A DNA stretch of 44,156 nucleotides from Micromonospora solifontis (GTDB lineage: Bacteria > Actinomycetota > Actinomycetes > Mycobacteriales > Micromonosporaceae): assembly GCF_003725545.1 (NCBI RefSeq), contig NZ_RJLN01000045.1, positions 1 through 44,156 on the forward strand, in the 5' to 3' direction. Position 1 is the first letter of the stretch; each line of letters opens with the position of its first letter. A program made the position numbers and the translations under genes. The notes beneath the pieces were generated by a model that had not been told where the DNA came from, ran no database searches, and was given only the letters and a program-made list of their open reading frames with translations. This document shows, piece after piece, positions 26,508 to 34,253 of the stretch.

Positions 26508-26613
26508 ACCGGGCTGTTGGCTTGTGGACACTCGTCCGGGCAGCCAGCGCCGGGCCACGCGGACTACATTCATGCTGCCGGACGACGACGACCGCGATCA
26601 CAAGGGGGACGAC

Positions 26614-26826
26614 ATGGTGTACGTGAAGCTGGAGAGCGACTGGACCGACGCCGACGGCGTCGCGCACTCGGCGGGGGAGTCCGTCGACGTGGACGCCGCC
26701 ACGCTCGCCACGCTCCAGGCCGAGGGCATCGTCAGCGAGGGGTCCAGCGGCGGCAAGGACACCACCGAGTGGGCCGGGCCGGGCAGCACCACCGCGTGGG
26801 CGGGGCCGGGCAGCGCCACCGTCTGA
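26614..26826 (+). CDS. Small acidic protein with duplicated WAGPGS C-terminal tail
   Basis: Protein of 70 aa. The N-terminal ~43 residues (VYVKLESDWTDADGVAHSAG then VDVDAATLATLQAEGIV) resemble small beta-hairpin proteins seen in phages and archaea, which I recall only generally. A Ser/Gly hinge then leads to two near-identical tail units, TEWAGPGSTT and AWAGPGSATV. The ATG has AAGGGGGA 5 nt upstream and high-GC third positions. It lies between the cyclase gene and crp. Function is unknown; a signal peptide is absent. The doubled tail could be a binding tag, a degron or a peptide core. Confidence 0.7.
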   Translation: MVYVKLESDWTDADGVAHSAGESVDVDAATLATLQAEGIVSEGSSGGKDTTEWAGPGSTTAWAGPGSATV

Positions 26827-26839
26827 ACGGAGCCGACGT

Positions 26840-26873
26840 GCGAAGGGCCGGGGCGGCAACCCCGGCCCTTCGC
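26840..26873. terminator. Bidirectional hairpin between small gene and crp
   Basis: A perfect 14-bp GC-rich stem (26840-26853 with 26860-26873, loop CGGCAA) lies 13 nt after the small gene stop and 8 nt before the crp stop on the other strand. Confidence 0.75.
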
Positions 26874-26880
26874 GTGTCGG

Positions 26881-27573
26881 TCAGCGGTCGTTCATGCCGG
26901 CGCGGCGGCGCAGCGCGGCCACGTCGGTCACCACGATGCGGCGACCCTCGGTGCGCAGCCACCCCCGGCTGGCGAACGAGCCGATGGCCTGGTTGACGCT
27001 CTGCCGGGAGCCGCCGGCCATCTCGGCCAGCTGGCTCTGGTTGAGCTCGATCGTGATCATCGGGGCCTGGCTCTCGCCAGCCAGCCGGACCAGCGTCTTG
27101 GCGACCCGGCCGGGCAGGTCGAGGAAGACGTGGTCGGCGTTCTGCTCGGTGAGCCGGCGGATCAGCCCACCGAGCGAGCGCATCACCGCGTCGAGGATGC
27201 GCGGGTTGGAGTGCACCAGTTCCATGAAGGCCGGGCGGGACAGCGCCAGGGCGGCGCAGTCCTCGATCGCCTCGGCCGACGCCGACCGGGTGGAGGCGTC
27301 CAGCAGGGAGACCTCGCCGAGCACGTCCGGCGGTCGGATCACCGACAGCACGGCCCGCTCGCCGGTCGGCGCGGTGCGGAACACCGCCACCGCCCCCCGG
27401 CGCAGCACGATCAGCGACTCGCCGGGGTCGTTCTCCACGAAGAGCAACTGACCCTTGCGGTACGTACGCGGCACGGCCGCGGCGATGACCCGCTGCCGCA
27501 CCTCCGGCTCCAGCCCGGCGAACATCTCCACGCCCGTGAGCGCGTCACCCGGCTCCGGCAGGCGAACCTCCAC
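26881..27573 (-). CDS. Crp/Fnr-family transcriptional regulator
   Basis: cAMP-receptor-type regulator, 230 aa. The cyclic nucleotide domain carries the phosphate-binding cassette LGEVSLLDASTRSASAEA, keeping the Glu, Arg and Ser that hold cAMP in Crp. The C-terminal winged helix has SQLAEMAGGSRQSVNQAIGSF, close to the recognition helix I recall for mycobacterial Crp (Rv3676). No Fnr-type Cys cluster is present. The GTG start follows GGGGAGGGG at a slightly long spacing. Its neighbour, a cyclase, could supply the ligand. It may be the genome's global Crp, so the local pairing should not be over-read. Confidence 0.88.
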   Translation of the reverse strand: MEVRLPEPGDALTGVEMFAGLEPEVRQRVIAAAVPRTYRKGQLLFVENDPGESLIVLRRGAVAVFRTAPTGERAVLSVIRPPDVLGEVSLLDASTRSASAEAIEDCAALALSRPAFMELVHSNPRILDAVMRSLGGLIRRLTEQNADHVFLDLPGRVAKTLVRLAGESQAPMITIELNQSQLAEMAGGSRQSVNQAIGSFASRGWLRTEGRRIVVTDVAALRRRAGMNDR

Positions 27574-27819
27574 GGCCCAACCCCTCCCCGGTCAAGGACC
27601 ACAACTCGCACACCGGGTGAACCTGTCATCCCCGGCACGAGGCATCAGAACCGGTTCGGCGTCCGGTAGCGGTACACATCAGATCATGACGCTCCGGTCG
27701 CGTGCTGTACACCCCCGGAGACACTTCCGTGACCGTCCCGAGCTGCGGCGCGGGGGGCGGTGACCTCGACGGACGCCCCGCCCGCCGGCGCCGGACGGCG
27801 GTGGGCGAGGATGGCGGGG

Positions 27820-28317
27820 ATGGTCTACCGCTACTTCTACGACTGCGAGTTCATCGAGGACGGCCGTACCGTCGATCTGGTGTCGATCGGCGTCGTCGAC
27901 GAGTACGGCCGTGAGTTCTACGCGGTCTCCACCGAGTTCGACGACTCCCGGGCCGTGCCCTGGGTGCGCCGCAACGTCCTGGACAAGCTCCCCTCGCCGG
28001 CCGACCGGGCCTGGCGGTCCCGGGAGCGGATCCGGGACGACCTCTACGAGTTCCTGATGGCGCCGGTCCGCGACCGGCCGGGGGAGCAGCTGGAGCTCTG
28101 GGCCTGGTACGCGGCGTACGACCACGTGGTGCTGGCTCAGCTGTGGGGCGCGATGCCGGCGCTGCCCCGGGAGATCCCCCGGTTCACCAAGGAACTGCGC
28201 CAACTCTGGGACGACCGGGGGCGGCCACGGCTGCCGGACGCCGAGGCGGACCGGCACGACGCCCTGGTGGACGCCCGGCACAACCTGGCCCGGTGGCGGG
28301 CGCTGACCGAACGGTGA
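27820..28317 (+). CDS. DEDD-type 3'-5' exoribonuclease (Rv2179c-like)
   Basis: RNase T-superfamily exoribonuclease, 165 aa. The first DEDD residues are D8 and E10 (YRYFYDCEFIEDG). The second is in LWAWYAAYDHVVL and the last is in RHDALVDARHNL. Sequence and length match mycobacterial Rv2179c as I recall it. The ATG at 27820 is preferred with GGCGAGG 9 nt upstream; the ATG at 27811 abuts that site. It trims 3' overhangs of RNA; the physiological target is unknown. It is divergent from crp, and 246 nt of intergenic sequence separate them. Confidence 0.88.
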   Translation: MVYRYFYDCEFIEDGRTVDLVSIGVVDEYGREFYAVSTEFDDSRAVPWVRRNVLDKLPSPADRAWRSRERIRDDLYEFLMAPVRDRPGEQLELWAWYAAYDHVVLAQLWGAMPALPREIPRFTKELRQLWDDRGRPRLPDAEADRHDALVDARHNLARWRALTER

Positions 28318-28388
28318 CCGTCGCGCAGGTTTGACCGGTTCTGTCCGGGGCACGGGGTCGGCATCCGAGCCGAGCGAGGAGTGCCCCC

Positions 28389-28892
28389 ATGAGCAACGAG
28401 CCGACCAGCACCGCCGACGCCCGCCGCCGGGTCACCGAGCTGATCCGGGCCGCCCGGATCGGCCTGCTGACCACCACCGCCGTGGACGGGCGGCTGGTCA
28501 GCCGGCCGATGGCGCTGCAGGAGGCGGAGTTCGACGGCGACCTCTGGTTCTTCGCGTACGCGGACTCCGCCAAGGTCCGCCAGATCCGGGTGAATCCGGA
28601 GGTCAACGTCGGCTTCTCGGACCAGCGCCACCAGGCCTGGGTGTCGGTGGCCGGCACCGCCCAGGAGGATTGGGACGCCGCCCGCGCCGAGCGGCTGTGG
28701 CACCCGCTGCTCAAGGCCTGGTTCCCGGACGGGCCGGACACCCCGGGGCTGACGTTGATCAAGGTGCACGCCGGGTCCGCGGAGTACTGGGACTCTCCCG
28801 GCGGCGCCGTGGTCAACCTGCTCGGGCTCGCCCGGGCGGCGGTGACCGGGCGGCCACCCCGGGCGGGAGAGAACCGCGAGGTCAGCTACTGA
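28389..28892 (+). CDS. Pyridoxamine 5'-phosphate oxidase-fold flavoprotein (general stress protein 26-like)
   Basis: Split-barrel flavin- or F420-binding protein, 167 aa. The N-terminal helix is followed by ARIGLLTTTAVDGRLVSRPMA and LWFFAYADSAKVRQI, typical of the stress-protein branch of the PPOX superfamily. A late LIKVHAGSAEYWDSP block matches the same branch. It is unlikely to be a true PNPOx and the reaction is unknown. The ATG has GAGGAG upstream. Nothing in its neighbours fixes a pathway. Confidence 0.82.
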   Translation: MSNEPTSTADARRRVTELIRAARIGLLTTTAVDGRLVSRPMALQEAEFDGDLWFFAYADSAKVRQIRVNPEVNVGFSDQRHQAWVSVAGTAQEDWDAARAERLWHPLLKAWFPDGPDTPGLTLIKVHAGSAEYWDSPGGAVVNLLGLARAAVTGRPPRAGENREVSY

Positions 28893-28944
28893 CCGGTAGC
28901 CGGAAACCGGTCGGGCCGCGGTGTCGGCGTACACCTGGGCCGAC

Positions 28945-28950
28945 TACAGT
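28945..28950 (+). promoter_or_regulatory. Possible -10 box upstream of phosphofructokinase
   Basis: TACAGT lies about 110 nt before the phosphofructokinase ATG, in a 167-nt gap. No clear -35 is visible. If used, it would give a leader of about 100 nt. Confidence 0.3.
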
Positions 28951-29059
28951 GCGCACTGACGGCCCGCCCCGGGCCGGCAACGGCGCCGATGGTCTGATCT
29001 GACACATATCCTGGGGCTTATCCGGGCTTTACCTGATGCTCCAGGAGGATGAGCAGATC

Positions 29060-30088
29060 ATGCGTATCGGCGTGCTCACCGGCGGTGGCGACTGCCCAGG
29101 TCTCAACGCGGTGATTCGGGCGGTGGTCCGCAAGGGCGTCGCCACCTATGGTCACGAGTTCGTGGGCTTCCGGGACGGCTGGAAGGGCCCGCTGGAGGGC
29201 CTGACCAAGCCGCTGGGCATCGCGGAGGTCCGCGGCATCCTGCCGCGCGGCGGCACCATCCTCGGCTCGTCCCGGACCAACCCGTTCAAGATCGAGAATG
29301 GCGTCGAGCGGATCAAGGAGAACCTGGCCGCCCAGGGCGTCGACGCGCTGATCGCCATCGGCGGCGAGGACACCCTCGGCGTCGCCACCAAGCTGCACGA
29401 GCTGGGCGTCCACGTCATCGGCGTGCCGAAGACCATCGACAACGACCTCGGCGCCACCGACTACACGTTCGGCTTCGACACCGCCGTCAACATCGCCATG
29501 GAGGCGATCGACCGGCTGCACACCACCGCGGAGAGCCACCACCGCACCCTGGTCGTGGAGGTGATGGGCCGGCACGCCGGCTGGATCGCCCTGCACGCCG
29601 GCCTGGCCGGTGGCGCCAACGTGATCCTGCTGCCGGAGCGGCAGTTCGACGTCGAGCAGGTCGCCGGGTACGTCGAGAAGCGCTTCCAGCACCAGTACGC
29701 CCCGATCGTCGTGGTCGCCGAGGGCGCCCAGCCGCTCGACGGCCAGATGGTCCTGCACAACCAGGAGCTCGACGCCTTCGGCCACGTCCGCCTCGGCGGC
29801 ATCGGCCAGTGGCTCGCCGAGCAGCTGGAGGCCAAGACCGGCAAGGAGGCCCGCACCGTGGTGCTCGGCCACATCCAGCGTGGCGGCACCCCGACCGCGT
29901 TCGACCGGGTCCTCGCCACCCGCCTCGGCCTGCAGGCGATCGACGCGGCGCACGAGGGCGACTGGGGCAAGATGGTCGCGATGCAGAGCACGGACATCGT
30001 CCGGGTCCCCCTCGCCGAGGCCACCCGGGAGCTGAAGACCGTGCCGCTGGAGCGGTACGCCGAGGCCGAGGTCTTCTTCGGCAGCTGA
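29060..30088 (+). CDS. 6-phosphofructokinase, predicted pyrophosphate-dependent
   Basis: Phosphofructokinase of 342 aa, phosphorylating fructose-6-phosphate in glycolysis. The opening MRIGVLTGGGDCPGLNAVIR and the substrate loop PKTIDNDL are canonical. The phosphoryl-donor residues are D104 (GGEDT, 101-105) and K124, the pair I recall for the PPi-dependent enzyme of Amycolatopsis methanolica. ATP-dependent PFKs have Gly at position 104. The enzyme is therefore predicted to use PPi and to be reversible. The ATG at 29060 is preceded by AGGAGG with a long spacing of about 11 nt. It belongs to the same pathway as the glucokinase in this window. Confidence 0.9.
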   Translation: MRIGVLTGGGDCPGLNAVIRAVVRKGVATYGHEFVGFRDGWKGPLEGLTKPLGIAEVRGILPRGGTILGSSRTNPFKIENGVERIKENLAAQGVDALIAIGGEDTLGVATKLHELGVHVIGVPKTIDNDLGATDYTFGFDTAVNIAMEAIDRLHTTAESHHRTLVVEVMGRHAGWIALHAGLAGGANVILLPERQFDVEQVAGYVEKRFQHQYAPIVVVAEGAQPLDGQMVLHNQELDAFGHVRLGGIGQWLAEQLEAKTGKEARTVVLGHIQRGGTPTAFDRVLATRLGLQAIDAAHEGDWGKMVAMQSTDIVRVPLAEATRELKTVPLERYAEAEVFFGS

Positions 30089-30160
30089 TCGACGGCCGGT
30101 GGCGCGGCGGCCCCGACGGGTCCGCCGCGCCCCGCCGCGAGGCGAGAGGGGTACGGCGTC

Positions 30161-30979
30161 ATGGCACCCGAGGTGCACACCGTCGCGGTGATCGGCGCGG
30201 GCAAGATCGGCGAGCTGATGCTCTCCGGGCTGCTCCGCTCCGGCTGGCCGGTGGAGCGGCTGCTCGCCACCGCCCGGCGGCCCGCCCGCGCGCAGGAGCT
30301 GACCGCCCGGTACGGCGTACGGGTGGTGGACAACCTCACCGCGGTGGACGAGGCGGAGGTGCTCGCCATCTCGGTAAAGCCGCAGGACGCGGGCGCGCTG
30401 CTGGACGAGATCGGCCCCAAGGTGCCGGCCGACAAGCTGGTCATCTCGCTCTGCGCCGGCCTGCCCACCAGCTTCTTCAACCGCCGGCTGCCCGAGGGCA
30501 CCCCGGTGGTGCGGGTGATGACCAACACCCCGGCGCTGGTCGACGAGGCGATGAGCGCCATCTCCGCCGGCGCCCACGCCACCGGCGCGCACCTGGCCCT
30601 CGCCGAGGAGATGTTCAAGCCGCTCGGCGCCACCCTCCGGGTGCCCGAGTCGCAGCAGGACGCGGTCACCGCCCTCTCCGGCTCCGGTCCCGCCTACTTC
30701 TACCTGCTGGTCGAAGCCATGATCGACGCCGGCATCCTGCTCGGGCTGCCGCGCCAGGTGGCGCACGAGCTGATCGTGCAGACCGCCATCGGCTCGGCGG
30801 TGATGCTGCGCGACTCCGGCGAGCACCCGGTCAAGCTCCGCGAGGCGGTCACCTCGCCCGCCGGCACCACCATCTCGGCCATCCGGGAGCTGGAGAACCA
30901 CGGCGTACGCGCGGCCATGCTGGCGGCCCTGGAGGCGGCCCGGGACCGGGCCCGCGAACTCGCCGCCCAGGCCGACTGA
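30161..30979 (+). CDS. proC: Pyrroline-5-carboxylate reductase
   Basis: NAD(P)H-dependent last step of proline synthesis, 272 aa. The N-terminal nucleotide motif is VAVIGAGKIGELMLSG (G12-G17 core), VKPQDAGALLDEI follows, and the C-terminal ProC signature is the block running from SGSGPAYFY through TSPAGTTISAI. The ATG has GAGGCGAGAGG upstream. It follows the phosphofructokinase by 72 nt, and the two could share a transcript. Confidence 0.93.
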   Translation: MAPEVHTVAVIGAGKIGELMLSGLLRSGWPVERLLATARRPARAQELTARYGVRVVDNLTAVDEAEVLAISVKPQDAGALLDEIGPKVPADKLVISLCAGLPTSFFNRRLPEGTPVVRVMTNTPALVDEAMSAISAGAHATGAHLALAEEMFKPLGATLRVPESQQDAVTALSGSGPAYFYLLVEAMIDAGILLGLPRQVAHELIVQTAIGSAVMLRDSGEHPVKLREAVTSPAGTTISAIRELENHGVRAAMLAALEAARDRARELAAQAD

Positions 30980-31106
30980 GCCGCGCCGGGACGCTGCTCA
31001 CCAGGTCGGCGACATCGGGCTGTCCGCAGCGGGCTGACATCGCCGTGTCGCCGGGGCGGAGTTGATCAGCCAGCCCGGGGAGGCGGCGCCGGACACGGTC
31101 GTGCCC

Positions 31107-31112
31107 CATACT
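31107..31112 (+). promoter_or_regulatory. -10 box of a leaderless DUF2203 transcript
   Basis: CATACT ends 6 nt before the GTG at 31119, with no ribosome site between. Confidence 0.4.
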
Positions 31113-31118
31113 GGCGCG

Positions 31119-31469
31119 GTGTTCACTCTCGCCCAGGCGCGGCACCTGGTGGCCACCCTGCGACCCCGCGTCGACGAGCTGATCCGGCTCCGGGCCGACC
31201 TGGCCGAGCTGCGCGCCGACCTGGCCGACCACGGGGTCAGTGTGCTGGGCGGGCGGGCCGAGCTGAAGTCCCTGGAGGCGCGGCTGCACGCGGTGCTGGA
31301 GGAGCTGCACCAGCACGACATCCAGGTCAAGGGGATCGCCCCGGTGCTGCTGGACTTTCCGGGGGAGCGGGACGGCCGGGCGGTGCTCTGGTGCTGGCTG
31401 GAGGGGGACGACGGCGTGTGCTGGTACCACCGCGCCGAGTGCGGCTTCGCCGGCCGCCGTCCGGTCTGA
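31119..31469 (+). CDS. DUF2203 family protein
   Basis: Cytoplasmic protein of 116 aa in the DUF2203 family. An amphipathic, coiled-coil-prone helix (LAQARHLVATLRPRVDELIR to about residue 70) is followed by the conserved block HDIQVKGIAPVLLDFPGERDG, then LWCWLEGDDGVCWYH. Function is unknown. The GTG at 31119 is preferred over an upstream TTG because family members begin with this FTLAQAR stretch and a -10-like hexamer lies just upstream. Confidence 0.75.
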   Translation: MFTLAQARHLVATLRPRVDELIRLRADLAELRADLADHGVSVLGGRAELKSLEARLHAVLEELHQHDIQVKGIAPVLLDFPGERDGRAVLWCWLEGDDGVCWYHRAECGFAGRRPV

Positions 31470-31508
31470 ACCCCACCGCCCCGGGGCCGGCCGGGACCGG
31501 CCGGCGGC

Positions 31509-31514
31509 TATCGT
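31509..31514 (+). promoter_or_regulatory. -10 box of a leaderless GNAT transcript
   Basis: TATCGT lies exactly 7 nt before the GTG at 31522. There is no Shine-Dalgarno. It is one of the best leaderless candidates here. Confidence 0.5.
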
Positions 31515-31521
31515 GCGGTCC

Positions 31522-32017
31522 GTGGTGGACGCACGCCGGGCGACGCCCGAGGACGCGGTCGAGCTGGTCCGGCTGCGCGGGCTGATGCTCGCCGCGATGG
31601 CCGGTGTGGAGCCGGCGCCGGGCCCCGTGGCAGGACGTGGCCCGGGACAGCCTGCGGGACTGGCTGGCCGAGCCGGAGCCGTGGCTGGCGGCCTTCGTGG
31701 TGGACGCCCCGGGGGGCGGGCTCGCGGCCTGCGCGGTGGGCACGATCGAGCGCCGGCTCGGCGGCCCGACCAACCCGAGCGGGCTGACCGGCTACGTCTT
31801 CAACGTCAGCACCGATCCGGCGCACCGCCGGCGCGGCCACTCCCGGGCCTGCATGACGGCGCTGCTGGCCTGGTTACGGGAGCGGGACGTGCGCAAGATT
31901 GACCTGCGGGCGTCCGAGGCGGGGCGGCCGCTCTACCGCTCGCTCGGCTTCCGGGAGACCGCCGAACCGACGATGCGGCTCACCTTCCCGGCCGAACCGC
32001 CGCCGCAGCCCGCTTGA
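31522..32017 (+). pseudogene. GNAT acetyltransferase interrupted by an apparent one-base frameshift
   Basis: The first ~34 codons (ARRATPEDAVELVRLRGLML) are a typical GNAT N-terminus in one frame. The rest (WQDVARDSLRDW, VFNVSTDPAHRRRGHSRACM with the acetyl-CoA loop, LYRSLGFRE) is in the next frame. The switch falls at the GGGCCCC run near 31620-31626. Removing one C gives a continuous 164-residue protein. It may be a sequencing error in the homopolymer run, a recent mutation, or less likely a programmed shift. The downstream half also contains a rare TTA leucine codon (31874-31876), which in relatives makes expression depend on bldA tRNA. The acceptor substrate is unknown. Confidence 0.65.
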
Positions 32018-32275
32018 TCCACCCGCCATGCCGCGAACGGGGGCATCCCCCGCTCGTCACACTCCGCTCTGCCGCGAACCGCGGGCGACCTGCGCCGGGC
32101 GGTGTGGTCGACAGCGGACAGTGCTGGCGGAAATCTTCACAGCCGAGGCACAGCACGGCAATGGTTTGTAGTCATTGGCGCCTATCCGCACCCTGTGCGA
32201 ATCGATGATCTTCCGTCGGTATCCAATTATTGATATCTATCTCGCACCACCACTTCCCACCCCCAGGAGTGCGAC
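32018..32275. other. AT-richer intergenic region upstream of the secreted lipase
   Basis: This 258-nt stretch has no gene. Its last ~110 nt are much richer in A and T than the rest of the window (for example AATTATTGATATCTATC near 32225-32241) and probably hold the lipase promoter. No clear palindrome is visible. Confidence 0.4.
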
Positions 32276-33079
32276 GTGCGGAGATCCCGTCTTGCCACCC
32301 TCGCCCTGACGCTGGCCTCGTCCCTCGGCATCGTGCTGACGGTGGCCAACCCTGCCCAGGCCGCCGCCACCGACCGGTACGTCGCGCTCGGCGACTCGTA
32401 CGCCTCCGGTGTCGGCGCCGACAGCTACACCGCGGAGAGCGGGTCCTGCCTGCGCAGCACCAACGCCTATCCCGCCCTCTACAACACCAACATCAAGCCG
32501 GCCTCGTACGTCTCGGTGGCCTGCTCCGGCGCGACCACCGCCACCGTCATCAACAGCCAGCTCTCCGCGCTCTCCTCGACCACCACCCTGGTCAGCGTCA
32601 CGGTCGGCGGTAACGACGTCGGCTTCGCCAGCATCATGACCACCTGCGTGCTCGAGGGTGAGACGCAGTGCGTGGCCGCCGTGCAGGCCGCCGAGGACAA
32701 GGCCCGCACCGAGCTGCCCGGCAAGCTGGCCAACGTCTACAACGGCATCCGGAGTCGCTCGCCCAACGCCCGCGTGGTGGTCGTCGGCTACCCGGTCTTC
32801 TACCAGCTCGGCACGATCTGCGTCGGGCTCAGCGCGACCTCCCGGGCGAAGATCAACGAGGGGATCAACCTGGTCGACGACATCACGCGGACGGCCGCCA
32901 CCTCCGCCGGCTTCAAGTTCGCCGACGTGCGCTCGATCTTCGTGGGCCACCAGCTCTGCAGCTACGGCGAGAAGTGGCTGCACGCGTTGAACTACCTGAA
33001 CCTGACCATCTCGTACCACCCGACGGCGGCCGGCCAGTCCGGCGGCTACTACCCGGTCTTCCGGTCCGTCGCGGGCTGA
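32276..33079 (+). CDS. Secreted SGNH/GDSL lipase or esterase
   Basis: Extracellular lipid or ester hydrolase, 267 aa. The Sec signal peptide covers about residues 1-30, with the basic MRRSR, hydrophobic core and PAQA cleavage region. The nucleophile S41 lies in VALGDSYASG, the oxyanion residues in ACSGA and VGGNDVGF, and the catalytic His in SYHPTAAGQ (H248). Six or so Cys in the mature part are likely disulfides, as in streptomycete SGNH lipases. The GTG is preceded by CAGGAG. A hairpin after the stop ends the transcript. Confidence 0.9.
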   Translation: MRRSRLATLALTLASSLGIVLTVANPAQAAATDRYVALGDSYASGVGADSYTAESGSCLRSTNAYPALYNTNIKPASYVSVACSGATTATVINSQLSALSSTTTLVSVTVGGNDVGFASIMTTCVLEGETQCVAAVQAAEDKARTELPGKLANVYNGIRSRSPNARVVVVGYPVFYQLGTICVGLSATSRAKINEGINLVDDITRTAATSAGFKFADVRSIFVGHQLCSYGEKWLHALNYLNLTISYHPTAAGQSGGYYPVFRSVAG

Positions 33080-33092
33080 CCGCCACGACGCG

Positions 33093-33120
33093 TCCGGGGC
33101 GGGGATCGTCCCGCCCCGGA
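33093..33120 (+). terminator. Hairpin terminator after the lipase
   Basis: A perfect 11-bp GC-rich stem (33093-33103 with 33110-33120, loop of 6 nt) begins 14 nt after the stop. Confidence 0.65.
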
Positions 33121-33188
33121 CCCGCGTGCACTGTCGGACCCGGCCGCTAGTCTCCGCTGCGCTGATGCGCGGACGAAGTGGAGTCACG

Positions 33189-33605
33189 ATGGGGACCTGG
33201 GCGGCGGGACCGTTCGACAACGACACGGCGGCGGACTGGTGCGGTGACCTGGACGACGCCGCGCCGGAGGAGCGACCGGCCCTGGTCGAGCGGGCCCTGC
33301 GGGCCGCCCTCGCCGAGGGTGGCTACCTGGACTCCGACCTCGCCGTCGAGGCGGTCGCGGCGGCCGCGGTGATCGCCGCCCACCTGCCGGGCGCGCCGGC
33401 CGTCGACTCGCCGTGCGCGCCGGACTTCCTGATCGCCGGGGCCCGGCTGGACCTGCCCGAGCAGCTGCGGCCACTGGCCGTCCGGGCGCTGGACCGGGCG
33501 GTGGCCGACGATTCCGAGCTGGCCGAGCTGTGGGCCGAGGCCGGTGAGCCGAACGAGTTCCGCGCCGAGGTGGCCCTGCTCCGCTCGGCGCTCGCGCGAG
33601 CCTGA
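33189..33605 (+). CDS. DUF4259 family protein
   Basis: Cytoplasmic protein of 138 aa. It opens with GTWAAGPFDNDTAADW, the DUF4259 signature, and continues as helices with LAVEAVAAAAVIAAHLPG. The family has no known function but is common beside toxin-antitoxin or housekeeping genes in actinobacteria. The ATG is taken because the signature starts there. It converges with the glutathione peroxidase gene across a 15-bp hairpin. Confidence 0.8.
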   Translation: MGTWAAGPFDNDTAADWCGDLDDAAPEERPALVERALRAALAEGGYLDSDLAVEAVAAAAVIAAHLPGAPAVDSPCAPDFLIAGARLDLPEQLRPLAVRALDRAVADDSELAELWAEAGEPNEFRAEVALLRSALARA

Positions 33606-33607
33606 GC

Positions 33608-33648
33608 GCCGGCCGGCCCGGGGCATGCCGCCGCCCGGGCCGGCCGGC
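33608..33648. terminator. Bidirectional GC-rich hairpin between DUF4259 and gpx
   Basis: A perfect 15-bp stem (33608-33622 with 33634-33648, 11-nt loop) fills the 48-nt gap between two convergent stops. Confidence 0.72.
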
Positions 33649-33653
33649 GGGGA

Positions 33654-34142
33654 TCAGGCCGGCAGCACCTTCTCGATCGCGGCCCGCAGCTCGGGGGAGT
33701 CCGGGGTGACCTGCGGGGCGAACCGGGCCGCCACCGTGCCGTCCGGGGCGATGAGGAACTTCTCGAAGTTCCACCGGATGTCGCCGGTGTGCCCCTCCGC
33801 GTCCGGGGTGGACACCAGTTCCGCGTAGAGCGGGTGCCGGTCCGGGCCGTTGACGTCGATCTTCTCCGTCAGCGGGAACGTCACCCCGTAGTTGACCTGG
33901 CAGAACTCCTCGATCTCGGCGGCCGTGCCGGGCTCCTGGCCGGCGAACTGGTTGCACGGCACGCCGAGCACGGTCAGGCCCCGCTCCGCGTAGCTGTCGG
34001 CGAGGGCCTGCAGGCCGGCGTACTGCGGGGTGAGCCCGCACCGCGAGGCCACGTTGACCACCAGCAGGGCCCGGCCCCGGTACTGCGCGAGGTCCGCCGG
34101 GCCGCCGGAGAGGGCATCGATCCGTACGTCGAAAACGCTCAT
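33654..34142 (-). CDS. Glutathione peroxidase family protein (Cys type)
   Basis: Thiol peroxidase of 162 aa that reduces hydrogen peroxide or lipid peroxides. The peroxidatic Cys is C35 in NVASRCGLTPQY. The tetrad partners lie in VPCNQFAGQEPG (Gln) and IRWNFEKFLI (Trp, Asn). C of VPCNQF and C of EEFCQVNYG are candidate resolving residues. In actinobacteria, which lack glutathione, the reductant is probably thioredoxin. No signal peptide is seen. The ATG is the first codon of the conserved region. Confidence 0.9.
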   Translation of the reverse strand: MSVFDVRIDALSGGPADLAQYRGRALLVVNVASRCGLTPQYAGLQALADSYAERGLTVLGVPCNQFAGQEPGTAAEIEEFCQVNYGVTFPLTEKIDVNGPDRHPLYAELVSTPDAEGHTGDIRWNFEKFLIAPDGTVAARFAPQVTPDSPELRAAIEKVLPA

Positions 34143-34209
34143 GCGCCGAGGCTACGCGCCCGGCGGCGGGGCCGGTCGCGCGGCGGCGAGAGATCGAAGC
34201 ATCGACATC

Positions 34210-34239
34210 TTGACGAAGTGATGACGGCGTGAGTAGCGT
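34210..34239 (+). promoter_or_regulatory. Chitinase promoter
   Basis: TTGACG (34210-34215), an 18-nt spacer, then TAGCGT (34234-34239). This fits a sigma-70-type actinobacterial promoter and puts the start of transcription near 34246, just before the palindromic operator. Confidence 0.6.
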
Positions 34240-34253
34240 CTCAGCATTCAATC

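Noticed and set aside
26614..26826. Prophage origin for the small protein
   Set aside because: The N-terminal half recalls small phage proteins, but no other phage gene, integrase or att site is nearby and base composition is like its neighbours.
27574..27819. Crp autoregulatory site in the crp/exoribonuclease gap
   Set aside because: GTGA-like half sites occur, but no two with the right symmetry and spacing could be found by eye.
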